The position numbers were made by a program, and so were the translations under genes. A stretch of 64,000 bases of DNA from Anisakis pegreffii (lineage: Eukaryota > Nematoda > Chromadorea > Rhabditida > Anisakidae), in assembly GCA_035041965.1 (NCBI GenBank), contig JAPYMA010000099.1, positions 62,001-126,000 on the forward strand. Reading direction: 5' to 3'. Shown piece after piece: positions 53,001 through 64,000 of the stretch. Positions within the stretch are counted from its first letter, which is position 1. Each line of letters opens with the position of its first letter. The notes beneath the pieces were generated by a model, which was given only the letters and a program-made list of their open reading frames with translations, was not told the DNA's origin and made no database searches.

Positions 53001-56000
53001 AGTTGAGATCATCGCTAACTGTTACTTCTCTATTATTCGAATCACGAATATTTGTAAATTTTGCAAAATCAAACTCGACATGGAAAAGATCTTTCAAACA
53101 CAAAAGAACTGACTGAGTCACAACGAAACCATTTTTGATTCGCTTATTCGAGTGTGATTTTGCCATGTAAAAATCTATGCACATCACTGACCTTGTCAAA
53201 AGATTGGCTGCAGGGCCCATAGCAGACTGTGTGATTCGATTCTGCCGATCATAGGTAAAGTCTAATGTGGCATTCCCCCATGCGATACGTTTCTGTCGTC
53301 CGAAACCGTCGTAGATGGCTGTTAACGGAGCCAGTCGGGGACGACCCTGAGCCACGATACTGACCATTTGACCAGCCTCATTATATTGGATACTCAAAAA
53401 TTCCTCATCAGCACTATTTCTGATTCGATCCGTTCGTTTGTCACGATCAAATTCAATTGTAAATATGTTACGACCATTCACCTACAATAAAAAACTTCAT
53501 CAGGAATCAATACACTTCTATTCAGAGATATACAAATCTATCTAAAACGCTCCTAGTATGATGCAAATTAATCGAGGAAACACCCCACCAAATGAATTTT
53601 CAAAATAAACGTCCCGGAAAAATACCTCAGCCTCGGCCATTCCGTCAAAGGAGATATGCTCAAATAATGAAATTGATGCAGCTTGACAACATCGACAGAA
53701 GTAAATCAATTCAAATAGCACATAAATGATATTGAATGATTGCGCATCATATTATTTCAGTAGATGAGAAAACTGTAGGTAGGTTAGACATTATCAAAAG
53801 GGGATTAGGCTGTTTGAACAGAGCATCGATCAAATCATTCTCGCCACATTTCAAAAAACTCATCCACATCACAGCCAAAAGCAATCACAGCCTTCGCTGA
53901 TGACAACGAATCGTCAAAGTTATCTTCAAGATGTTCAAAGTCATCTTGAAAATTTTCACATTACTAAAACGGACTTGTTTTATAGCACACAAATCGCACT
54001 CGTTACTGAACATCATCATTATTGTTACGCTCACTGTAATCTCACACCATACTCATGCGTTAAAAACCGATTTCGGCAATCATGACCGCAGCAAAACTGA
54101 GGATTTGAACCCACAATGGAATTTTCAGAGTTAATTCGCTAACTGAATGCGTTCCATTTACAAGAGATCTCCCGTATGATTTTGAAACCACACACATACA
54201 ATATCGAACTTATTCAATCGCTAATTTATAAGCTACTCATAACTGGTAAAATCAATATATTAGTGACAATAAGAGTATCACGTTCGACAGACTATCATGC
54301 ATAAAATTTATCAAAGCCAAACGGACGATTGATGCAAAAGATGCAAAAGACGACTGATCTTACACACCAAAGCTGGTAACAACAATGATTTACTGACGAG
54401 ATAGATTAGAAGGGATCTGATCACAATTGGTTTATGACAAATAGGTATTAGATAAAACGAAATGAAAAGAAGTTAATAACGAAGCAAAGCAACGAAAAAG
54501 CGTTCGTTCGGATGAGTTGTGTGAGTGAGGATTGTTGCATGACTTGCACTCAGCATGACATTCATCCAGCACTCAGCATCGAACTCATACCCTCGGCCGC
54601 CGTCCGACCTGAAGAATGCGTTTGTGTGCTCCGTCGATGCCCAGAGACGGTTGCTGATATCGTGCAGATCGTAACGTGGACAGGTCTCGTCTTCGCACAT
54701 AACCTCGCCATTCAAAACGCATATTCAGTTCACGATGTGCTGGCTCTACACTAGCAGCCAACGTGATTTTACGTTTCAGTATGGCACTTTCGTAGTGTTC
54801 CAGCAGGGGATGTGAAACACTCTCATAGTGACTGCGATATCCTCCTGAATCCACTATTAAGCCTTCATCTAACAGAATCGCATGACGTTCCTCAACACCT
54901 GCAATTTTACAATCGGATTGATTCGTGCGCGTTTCAGCATTTCAGAGGTTTTTACGTCGAGATTGCAAACATTTTGATAGTATGTTTTACAAACTTATGT
55001 GAGCTAATTGAAAATAAACAAGAATGGCATTTAAAATCTACTGCCACTTAGAAGAATAGATTGGCCAATTTTTTGCGTTGATTATATGAAATCTATCTAA
55101 CACCAAACTATCTCTGTTTGACTTGCTCTGGTCAACTACTCTAAATTCTCCAGCAAAAAACTCTTTTTCCAATATCTGATGTCACCCCAAAAGTACACTA
55201 GAGAGACGTGAACACCGCTCGAACCTGATTCAGAGAATTCATTTGGTGAGAATGCAAATGTGGAATAAGGTCGATCGTTCAGATCAACACTGGTCTGCAG
55301 CAATCCGCGACGTAACGACTGAGTTCGAATCGAAAAACGCGAGCCTGATGGAGTGACCAGTGCTCGCACACGACCCCATTCATCATATTCATACAACCAT
55401 ATTCGTTGATCTATCTCCTTACTGCGCAGAAATTGTCCAGGTAAATATGAGAATTGAATTTCATCTGCAAAATGAACATTCAATGGCAGAAAATGATACG
55501 GATAGATGTGTAGCATGTAATCAAAGCGATACTATATGATGAGGGAAGTAATAATGAATAGATGTAAGAGCAGATAATAAGATAATACCTGTACTCGGTA
55601 ATGTGACAGTTTGAAGAGTTCCATCGAAAGCATCAAAAGTCAGTATGGTTCGAAGACCATTTGATGATTCCAAAACGGTTTCCGTGTCATTGATACGTCT
55701 CAAACGTAACGCATAACCACCAGCACCAGTGATTTGTGTAAGACGACCCAAACTGTAGAAAGTTTGCTTTAATTCACGTAAAAGATCTATGCTTCATGTT
55801 ATGGTTCTTTAAGAAACAACAAACGGAGTTCTAAGAGAAACAAACAGCAAAAGCCTACTTAGTGTCAACATTATAGGTGAAATTGTAGAGGGTTTGTCCA
55901 GACAGAAGACTTCGAGTACTGATATGCAAACCGTTCCTGTTGAAGAAGTATACTTCATTTGTATGCGCACTGTGGATTCGGAACTGTCTCGAGATGTCAT

Positions 56001-59000
56001 CGTATCGAGCACGAACCTTTTGCAGTATTTTCACTTTGAAATTGCCCTATAACATATGAACTCTTGAACAATTTCTATAAATTTTACTCTCCTGAACATT
56101 TTCAAAAAGTTCTCGAATTCTTCCTTCGCAACGTGAATGGTTTTCACTTCACTGAGAGATGTAGAATATATCTCATTTGACACTCCATGTGATTTGGCTC
56201 AGTCAAAAGACAGCACTATCGGAAATCTGTGAAACATAACCGATAGACTGATACAAGCTGCTCATATAATATGTATTCATAACAAATATTACACAACAAT
56301 AATGTTCCGAAAGAGCATAATGAACACAGAAGCGTTAATCAAATGTGCTTAATTCATAAGAATTTGCTTCTTTATCATACCTGATCAGTGACATAGAGTG
56401 TTCCACTCGGGTCAATTGCAATCGCAGATGGTGAATGCAGAAATGCGGATGAGGCAATCGTTGGTGCTTCACTCTCACATGGGCAATTCACACGATCACA
56501 GTCACATTTACTGCTGTGACCGATTACCACACGAATACGTCCATCTGGTGTGATTGCACGAACCTTTAAAATGTAAAGATATCATCACCTTTGTACGGGA
56601 TGAATCTTAAAACTGAACCCTTTCATGGACGAAAACGTACACGATCGTTATTTGTGAATGAAAAGATTTTGATGAAACCATCGAAATTAGGTTCCTAATA
56701 TTATAAGACGACATCAAATGGTAACAGTAGAGCATCAAGAGAATATTAGAGAAACTTAGACAAATTCTCATGCATACCTGATTCAAACGTTTCGAATTTG
56801 ATTCAACCACATAAATGGTTGAATCCGATCCGATAGCAATGGCTCGTGCGTCCAGCAACGGACGTGATGGTAGCACTTCACCGATTATATTCTCTAAATG
56901 TTCACATTCGGGTAACGATCCAGCGATCACGTGTGCACTCTTCGAGACAAGTGATATCCTGTAGATCAGACTCGAATCCAGAACCAACAGCTCGCCTCGT
57001 TCAGAGTCCATCGCTAGTGAGGTCGGCCATTCCTGAAGGTTAGATGCGAGTTTCAATCAATGAACACACAACATAAATACTACGAATCTTGAACACTGCT
57101 GTTAATATTAATCAGCTATTAAATCATAACGCAAAAAGTTGATCAACATCACTGCAATAACAATCAAAATTTAGATTCGAACCTCGTGCAACTTATGATT
57201 AATAACAACAAAAAGCAAAACAAGGTTGATTTGGATAAGTAACACAAAAAACGAACAAGTTTCAATTTTGATAGATCAGTGATATCCGAAACGCACGGTC
57301 GTGGCCCATAACTGCTGTCCGTTACCAGCGTTTTAATATGTTTTTCACGGTTCACGACTCTGAAACATACAAAGTCATGCCAAACAATGAAAACAAGACC
57401 TCACTGCTTATAATAGTAAATCACTCAGTTATCATATGAAAACGCATAATTTCAAAACGCACCTAATTCGTCTGCTGTCAGCAATGTACAAATTTCCGTC
57501 ATGATCGAATGCGATACCCTTCGGGAATGTCAACTGTGCCATATCAGCCGGCCCGTCATCCCCACACGATTGCGTTTGATCCGCACAACTGCTTCCATCG
57601 CCAACCAACACGTTGTAATTCGTGGTCAGCTCTCCGTTCACATCCTTCTTGATTTGCCATACCTGACGACGCAATGGCAGCGATATATGCAGGAGATCCG
57701 TTTCCGGATCTACGGCCATATAGTAGGGATGTGCCGTATCCGATATACTGAAATTTATGAACGTTGGTTGAGTTCACTGAAAAATAAATCGCCATAGCGA
57801 ACCTATGCTTTGAATCTAACAATAATGCGTGACGATGAGAGCGTAATCCCAGAATACAATACCGAATTGTTGGATGAATTCAGCTTCGCCAAGTATAAGC
57901 ATGGAAACATGTCATGATCGTTTAAAAGAGAAGAAGCTTGTACTTCTCATACAAACCTCAGTTCTAGTACGGTCACCAGCTGACGAAGAGGTGTTAGCTT
58001 TCGAATCAAATTGTAATCGCCAATGTACAATGATCCATCGCTGCCAACACATAAGGCCTCAGGGCGGAATAGACGTGCACTACTGCAAACATACTATTAA
58101 TACTATTACAATTCAATAACATCATTCCCCTTCCAAATACTATTCACCAACAAATCTACTCGCTCTACAATAACAAACCAAACGTACTCAGTTCAGCCCG
58201 TTGCGTATGTTTTGCTTGTTTGTTTACACAACTGTTGCAGAGTATTATTTACCTTTTGAGAAACAATTCCATCAAGTACACAATAAATACTGTACTTATC
58301 ACATATAAAGATAAAGCAGTTCTCTGAACAAACAAATACTTAAGTACTCAGTAAGTTTGAAGGACACGCATATATAATACTTATTTTGTTTGGGTGATAC
58401 TCTCACGACATCGTGTATGTTTATTCAGTTGTTCGTTTCTTCATTAATTTGTTGATCAGTTTATTTACCCAACACAAATGTACTGAACAGTACGTTTGCT
58501 GCATGTGCATCATGCATTCATCCAATCAACTCCATTACAGCAGTACCCTAATAATAATCATATCCCATATCTGTGCAATGGCCAACTCTGAACTATCTCA
58601 GCACTCCATCTCTATCTTACTTCTATCATTTAGTTTCATTTCCTATACGATAAGCAAAAGAAGCACGGAACCACAAAACATAAATGATTGAAGTGATCAC
58701 CAACCTGCTCGGTTCACTACAAAACGGACACGTTATCGGTCGTTGTTGATCACCACCAACGAGAGTTGTCAGAATCTGTGGTGCTTCATCCAGATACAAC
58801 TTCGATCCGTCACCTTTCTCCAACACATCTAAAATTCTACCGTTTATTAACCGTCTTTTAACTGGATCACATTTTCAGACCATTCTATAGATGAAGACGT
58901 TTCAGTAAAAACCAGACAGATTCAAAAAGAATTATGAATCGACATTCAACAAACGCAACGAAAGAATCGCACCGTTGACGTTTAAAATACTAAATAATAA

Positions 59001-62000
59001 CCACGAGCTGAAGCAAAGCGGAATAAAGAAAAAATTGCAGAGTGGAGTGCGAATATCGGAATTTGCTAACGTACTGTTGATAACATCGTAATGATGGTGT
59101 ATATTCAGTGTCCATACACCCAGATTGAAACGACTCGCTTTCCGACCTTCCAATTTCACGTTACGTTGAATCCAAACAATCGCCTCGTGACCACAGTTCT
59201 CGTACTCGTAACCGATTGAAACTGCAAATTATAACGGATAAACGAATGAACAAATAAGCAAAAGCATCTGCAAACCGATCTAAATTGTAGATTCCACAAC
59301 TCTTTAATGAAAAACAAAAACCGAAGCGAGAGTCGACCCAAAACAATATAAGAAACCTTTTGCGTTCGTTAATCCACTGACAGTTTGTATATAAACATTG
59401 GTTTGTTCCCACAGGAACGTATAGGTCAGATTCGGTTTAGCAGCGAACACCTCCGAGAAATGGCTACCACCGATATTCACGCGAACATGAACCAATCGCA
59501 GTAATTTCGGCACTTTCTCAGGCAACAGTTCCATTATCAAACTACTTCGATACCTTTCAGCACGTGAGCTATCGTACACCAAAAATACATCCGTTGTTCC
59601 CGGAATCTATAAAGAAACGATAAATTGCACAACTTTTTCGCGGAATTATGAGCATTCCTAGGACGTACACAGCCGCCGAAACACAATGAAGTAATAATTT
59701 TCGGTGTTTTCAGGCTTTCGCACGCATAACGCTTCTAAACTAAACCATGAAGAAATCAAAAAACTTTGAAACAAAACCATGAGAAGAGACTAAATCGCAA
59801 AACAGTTGCAAATCATTACGTGAACACTATCGAATGCGGTTCTTGAATCGACAAGAATTTGCGAAGCTTGCTGAGAGGATTGTGTTGATGATTTCGATGA
59901 AGCTATATGACCAGAATACTGATTTGTAAGCCATGATGGGAACAGCGAAGGTTCGATTGTATGTGATGCGTATAGGATGCGACATCGCTCGTTGAGAGGA
60001 TGATCAGAAGACGTGAAAGCATTCTGCAATCATTTGCAATCATTCAAATTTCATTATTATCATTTTAGTTCTTCAGTCTTCTATCTCTTTTTATTGCTCA
60101 CCATAAGCGATAAATTCTGAAGCTGTCAATATTAATGAATACATTCACTGCTTTCATCTTCTTATATTATCTACAATCAAATTGCATTCCGAGACAACAA
60201 TCGAAAATCGCTTTTCGGCGATTTCCTGCGGTATAATTCTTACTGCGGTATTAATTTCAGTAAACTCAAATACTGTATTGAAGCAATGCTCTTTCCATGC
60301 ATGGGAAACGTGATTTTATGGCTCTATAAATCATGTCCCAATGAGTCATTCACGAAGAATGCTCAAAAGAATTCATCAGAATTACGGCTCCTCTTTATGT
60401 TAGTTGTTCGTTTCCCTTCTCAACCCATCACAACTCATCAAAAATGCATGAGCATGATCGCATATAAGTGAAAGAACAAAAAACAAGTTGCTATGTGCGG
60501 TATGATCATGATGGCGGGCGGTATGCTTTTTAAGGTAATCGTTTCGAGAGAATTGTTCCCTTCATTGTTAAGAGGCTCATAATAATGCGCGAATAATGGT
60601 CGGTAGTGTGCTAGCAAGAGAGGGGATCCAAGGGGTATTCATATAAGTGAGGAATAAGAGAGGTGAGCAATAATTGGGTTTGAGCGCTGAACTGAGGGCA
60701 TCATGACCTCGAGAATGCATGAAACAATTTATGTGATCACCGTCACCAACAATTCATTCATTCATTTCTTTTCATTGTCCCAAACCAATCTCAACCACTC
60801 CACAGGTGACCAACCGCTATTGAATTTGTTAATTCCATCTGCACTCATACACAAACAATATAAATAATATATAATTATTCTCAACGCAAATCATCTCAAT
60901 TCACCGAATATCACCACCCGCTGTTCACTTTCCACAGTATTCATCATGAATTATTCTATTCTCTGCCCATCATCACCTCAGTATTGTCGAATCAAACAGA
61001 AACACATCCGCACAATAGATCTCTCACCTAACACGGATGACACGCTTCCGCACTGATCTAATTGACGCCTATTGATGAGGTTGGCACAAAATTTGTTAAT
61101 GATTTTGGGTCACACGTGAAGTCACTACGCAATTGCGCAATTCGCGAACTTCCGGACTATGAAACGGTTCAAGTGAACCGGACTGTAGATAAACAAAATG
61201 CTCGAGAATGAGTAAAACAATTCAACATTGGAGGTTTCTCAGCAGACAGCGCGTATGATTTTAAACATCTCAGTTACGAATCTAAGCAACGACAACTTGA
61301 CCACGATATTTCAGTGAATACTCGAATAACGACGCAAGTGATCTAAACATGATCAGCAATTACTTTGAAGAGTGAATAAATGATAAGACAAATACAAACC
61401 TGTGAACCCAAATGCATCTGAATATCGCCTACGTAAACGATTTCATTCCATGGCACATAGAAACTGCGTTCGATTTTATCGAACGGTTTCCGCATGAACT
61501 GTAGTGTTACCATACGACCGCCATTCACCAATATATCAAAAGCACCGCCACCTTCTTCGCTACGACTCAACGTGAAGCCCGTTAACGGTGGATGTCGTGC
61601 CTCAGCCACACGAACACCCGTTAGTGGGGAACCGTCTTGTGAAACCACTCGACCACGAATCACTGATACCAAACTGAAACGAAATAACTCAGGTGCGGAT
61701 TTATCGAATAAAGTATGAAACTAATTGGGGATAAAAGAATGATATAGCTATTGTATATAGTATGTGATAACGCATTAGGATTGTTTCAAGAGAAAATGTA
61801 AACTGAAAATAATTTTGGTCACAGTGGCAACGCGAACCTTTCGTTGAACTGCCGCTCATCAGCGTAACGTTGCACGGAATCTGGTTGTACCAAAAATTTG
61901 ATTTGCTGAAACAGAAACGACGATATTATTGTGCATACTAAATGCTCTTCATTAGAACATCTTGAACGGATGAAACGAAGAAAGTCTTTCTGTTCTTCCG

Positions 62001-64000
62001 AGAATTATGGACAAAGTTTGCTCGTCTCATAGGCAAATAACAAATTCGCAATCACTAAAGTAAACCTGATAGAAATTGGCGTTTACTGATGGTAAAGTTC
62101 TGAGTAGCACGTCTCTTGGCTGTGCTACAGTAGTACACATTTGATTCGATGCACAACTCCGTTCCGTACAACATTCGGAATCCTCACAATCCACCAGACC
62201 ATCTGTTAATCATTTTCAATATCAGAGAAAATAATGTTGACCAAATACAGTTCATTGAACTGAACATGAATACTCCACTTTACTGATCCTCATTGATAAA
62301 ATAATCACTAGTTATAAAACAAATACTGGAATATATCGACTGTTATTACTGATCAGTTAACGAACCGTTATCATTATCGATACCATCATCACAATCGATT
62401 TCAATCGGCAATAGGCAATCATCGCCGAAATGTGACGAATCGCAGCCACATTTCCATTCATCATTGAACATCTTACATTCACCATTATTATTGCAATTAT
62501 TCGGGCAACCCGCTGAAATCAGTTCACACTTTCAACATGTAAGTAACGAACTTTTAACATTTCTGATCAAATCCGAGTGGAATTCTGCTCACAAAATTTA
62601 TTTATTATAAGATGGGAAGATATTTCAAGAAGCTTACGTATATGACAATTCTCGCCATTCCATCCTTTATGACAAATACAGGTACCGTTCTTGCAAAGAC
62701 CTTTCTGCTCACATCCCGGTAGACATTCTTTCTCCAGGCAGTTCACACCTGTCCATCCATTCTCACACAGGCAAACGCCATCGCCACATTCCCCATGAAC
62801 ACATTCCACTTCGCAACGAGCTGTATGAATGGGAAGCTCTTATTTCTTATTACGGACATAAAAGTCTCGTAATAAAACGATTGGATAACATTTAAATCTC
62901 AGAACAATGAAATATTCGCATGATAACAGCGATTGGTTGATTACAACATCAATGAAAATTATCGATGAAAACGCACCAAGTTCACATTTTTCACCGTGAT
63001 AACCGGGGATACATAAACATTTCTGTGTTGTGGCATGCACTCGGCCTCGTCCATTACACGCCGCATCTGCGTCTAACGATTCACCAGTGATCTGAGTGTC
63101 TCCATCAGAAACTGTCTCAAGTACGCTGGTATCACAAAGCGATCGTACTGAGAATGTTTCCTCACAAGATTCACCACGATAACCGAACTCACACCAACAC
63201 TGTCCATTAACGCACACACCATGTGCACTACACGTTCGGTCCACACAATCCTTCTGAACATTTAAAATCGTTGAATTATCCATCAAGATTCATCTGAATC
63301 TGACTATTTCCACTGAGTAAGAAATCTAACTATTCCACTGATTATTAAAGCAACCAAACTGGCTTACGATTAGACTGCTGTCGCAGTGCTATTATACGTC
63401 ACTCCCTGTTTGAAGGGATATTTCTGTTTCAGCTATTCAACAAGCCAAACAAACAAGACATACAGCTGGATAAAATTAATGTTATGCGACGTTTCTTGTG
63501 CAGTATTAATGAGATGACGGAAGTACTAGATCATATACGAGACCAAACGATGAACTGAATACATGAACTTCTGCTAATAATAAGATGAGACAGCACAAAG
63601 AACAGAGGATATGATAGCTGTTTATATAATACGAACATTGGCTCTATTCAAGCTAAACACTGAGAGTATAATCAATTAGATAATCAGACTGACTCCAGCT
63701 CATTTCCTTCGAAATTTTTAGATTTCACTTTATTGCAAACCGAACAGCACAGTTATACTTATGTGAGACCTAATTTGAATTCATCTCATTGGCAAGGTTT
63801 CTTAGTCGCCGCATTCATAACTAAAGATAACATTATAAGGAATTATCGTTGACTGTGAGATCGAAGATGATCAGTGAAAAAAGATGAGAGCAGATCGAAC
63901 CTGATCACAGGATTCGCCTTTCCATCCACGATCGCAATCGCACTTCCCCTGTTGATTACAGATGCCATGCCCATTACAGTTCGGTTCCACACACCAGTGC
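48728..64000 (-). CDS. Teneurin (TEN-1-like), 5' part outside the window
   Basis: A large type II membrane receptor for cell adhesion, axon guidance and basement membrane integrity. Exons in transcript order: 64000-63901 (cut by the edge), 63253-62977, 62820-62638, 62512-62366, 62202-62066, 61905-61838, 61673-61400, 60023-59820, 59606-59357, 59221-59075, 58828-58705, 58082-57957, 57747-57463, 57359-57257, 57032-56778, 56563-56381, 56046-55859, 55752-55589, 55464-55216, 54898-54591, 53481-53192, 52901-52535, 52281-52178, 52002-51804, 51633-51448, 51265-51131, 51018-50786, 50601-50183, 50045-49729, 49652-49524, 49269-49126, 48979-48728 (TAG). All 31 junction phases agree. This gives about 2,181 residues; the intracellular domain, transmembrane helix and first EGF repeats lie past base 64,000. 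Confidence 0.96.
50183..56046 (-). CDS. Teneurin YD-repeat (RHS) barrel
   Basis: Twelve exons from 56046-55859 to 50601-50183 encode the tyrosine-aspartate repeat shell that wraps the C-terminal segment. Repeats are visible as [73 protein letters not shown] and [13 protein letters not shown]. The segment [20 protein letters not shown] joins exons 54591 and 53481 and confirms both splice sites. The RHS closing motif is diverged: [10 protein letters not shown] where vertebrates have GRWTSPDYTMW. Confidence 0.95.
54097..54156 (-). tRNA. tRNA-like remnant (Phe-like), probably a pseudogene
   Basis: Inside a teneurin intron, the minus strand has a B-box-like GGGTTCAAATCC, a TCTGAAAA loop that could hold anticodon GAA, and an A-box-like CATTCAGTTAGCG, in tRNA order and spacing. 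The anticodon and acceptor stems do not pair properly, so this is at best a decayed tRNA or a tRNA-derived SINE fragment. Confidence 0.22.
56381..58828 (-). CDS. Teneurin NHL beta-propeller
   Basis: Six exons (58828-58705, 58082-57957, 57747-57463, 57359-57257, 57032-56778, 56563-56381). The domain starts after the CPFC block ([10 protein letters not shown]) and repeats the NHL signature: [79 protein letters not shown] and [18 protein letters not shown]. In teneurins this propeller mediates homophilic or latrophilin contacts. The [10 protein letters not shown] cluster near the end is also conserved in the family. Confidence 0.95.
59075..61905 (-). CDS. Teneurin beta-sandwich (TTR-like and FN-plug) region
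   Basis: Five exons (61905-61838, 61673-61400, 60023-59820, 59606-59357, 59221-59075). The segment starts with [18 protein letters not shown], then the transthyretin-like module [17 protein letters not shown], ending [14 protein letters not shown]. The exon 60023-59820 is serine/threonine-rich and the least conserved. The following exons ([37 protein letters not shown]) are strongly teneurin-like and plug the base of the YD barrel. Confidence 0.93.
62066..64000 (-). CDS. Teneurin EGF repeats and cysteine-rich spacer
   Basis: Five exons (64000-63901, 63253-62977, 62820-62638, 62512-62366, 62202-62066). At least six EGF-like units are visible. Five have six cysteines, for example [19 protein letters not shown] and [16 protein letters not shown]. 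One unit, in exon 63253-62977, has only five (see findings). The spacer that follows holds [20 protein letters not shown], a calcium-binding-like block found in all teneurins. EGF repeats with unpaired cysteines mediate covalent dimers in this family. Confidence 0.95.

Noticed and set aside
54473..54715. 80-codon minus-strand open frame overlapping a teneurin exon
   Set aside because: It is the wrong frame of exon 54898-54591; the true frame gives VGRRPR joined to VNGRN, matching teneurins.
55809..56012. 67-codon minus-strand open frame
   Set aside because: Shadow of teneurin exon 56046-55859, whose real frame contains [12 protein letters not shown].

Overview
The window is eukaryotic nuclear DNA, AT-rich and intron-dense, and the two genes I recognise point to a nematode. 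Introns carry short pyrimidine/TTTCAG acceptors. One gene is a cuticle-type dual oxidase (BLI-3-like, with a C-terminus ending in HRFETF) and the other is a teneurin (TEN-1-like). Introns of 1-4 kb and a 15.8 kb stretch with no gene I can see make it unlike compact Caenorhabditis genomes. A parasitic or other non-Caenorhabditis nematode is plausible, but the species cannot be read from this sequence.

Layout: 1-15,829 holds no gene I can support, only short palindromes, a microsatellite and one copy of a foldback repeat. At 15,881-21,299 (+) there is an unrecognised single-pass membrane protein. It has a signal peptide, a small ectodomain with few cysteines, one transmembrane helix and a proline-rich tail, in four or five exons. 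From 25,004 to about 47,744 (-) lies a complete dual oxidase. I could chain 25 exons with phases matching throughout, plus one inferred signal-peptide exon, giving about 1,518 residues. From 48,728 to the right edge (-) lies a teneurin, 32 exons and about 2,181 residues in the window. Its intracellular domain, transmembrane segment and first EGF repeats lie beyond base 64,000. The last dual oxidase intron is packed with repeats: a foldback element flanked by two copies of a small inverted-terminal-repeat element.

The dual oxidase makes extracellular H2O2 and cross-links tyrosines of cuticle proteins. The teneurin is a cell-surface adhesion and signalling receptor. They sit head to tail on one strand with about 1 kb between the teneurin stop and the inferred oxidase start. 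I see no evidence that this is a functional unit rather than chance linkage. Exon boundaries were derived by hand from reading frame, splice signals and family conservation. The least certain points are the oxidase first exon, the 16.1 kb junction of the membrane protein gene, and any exon of that gene I may have missed.
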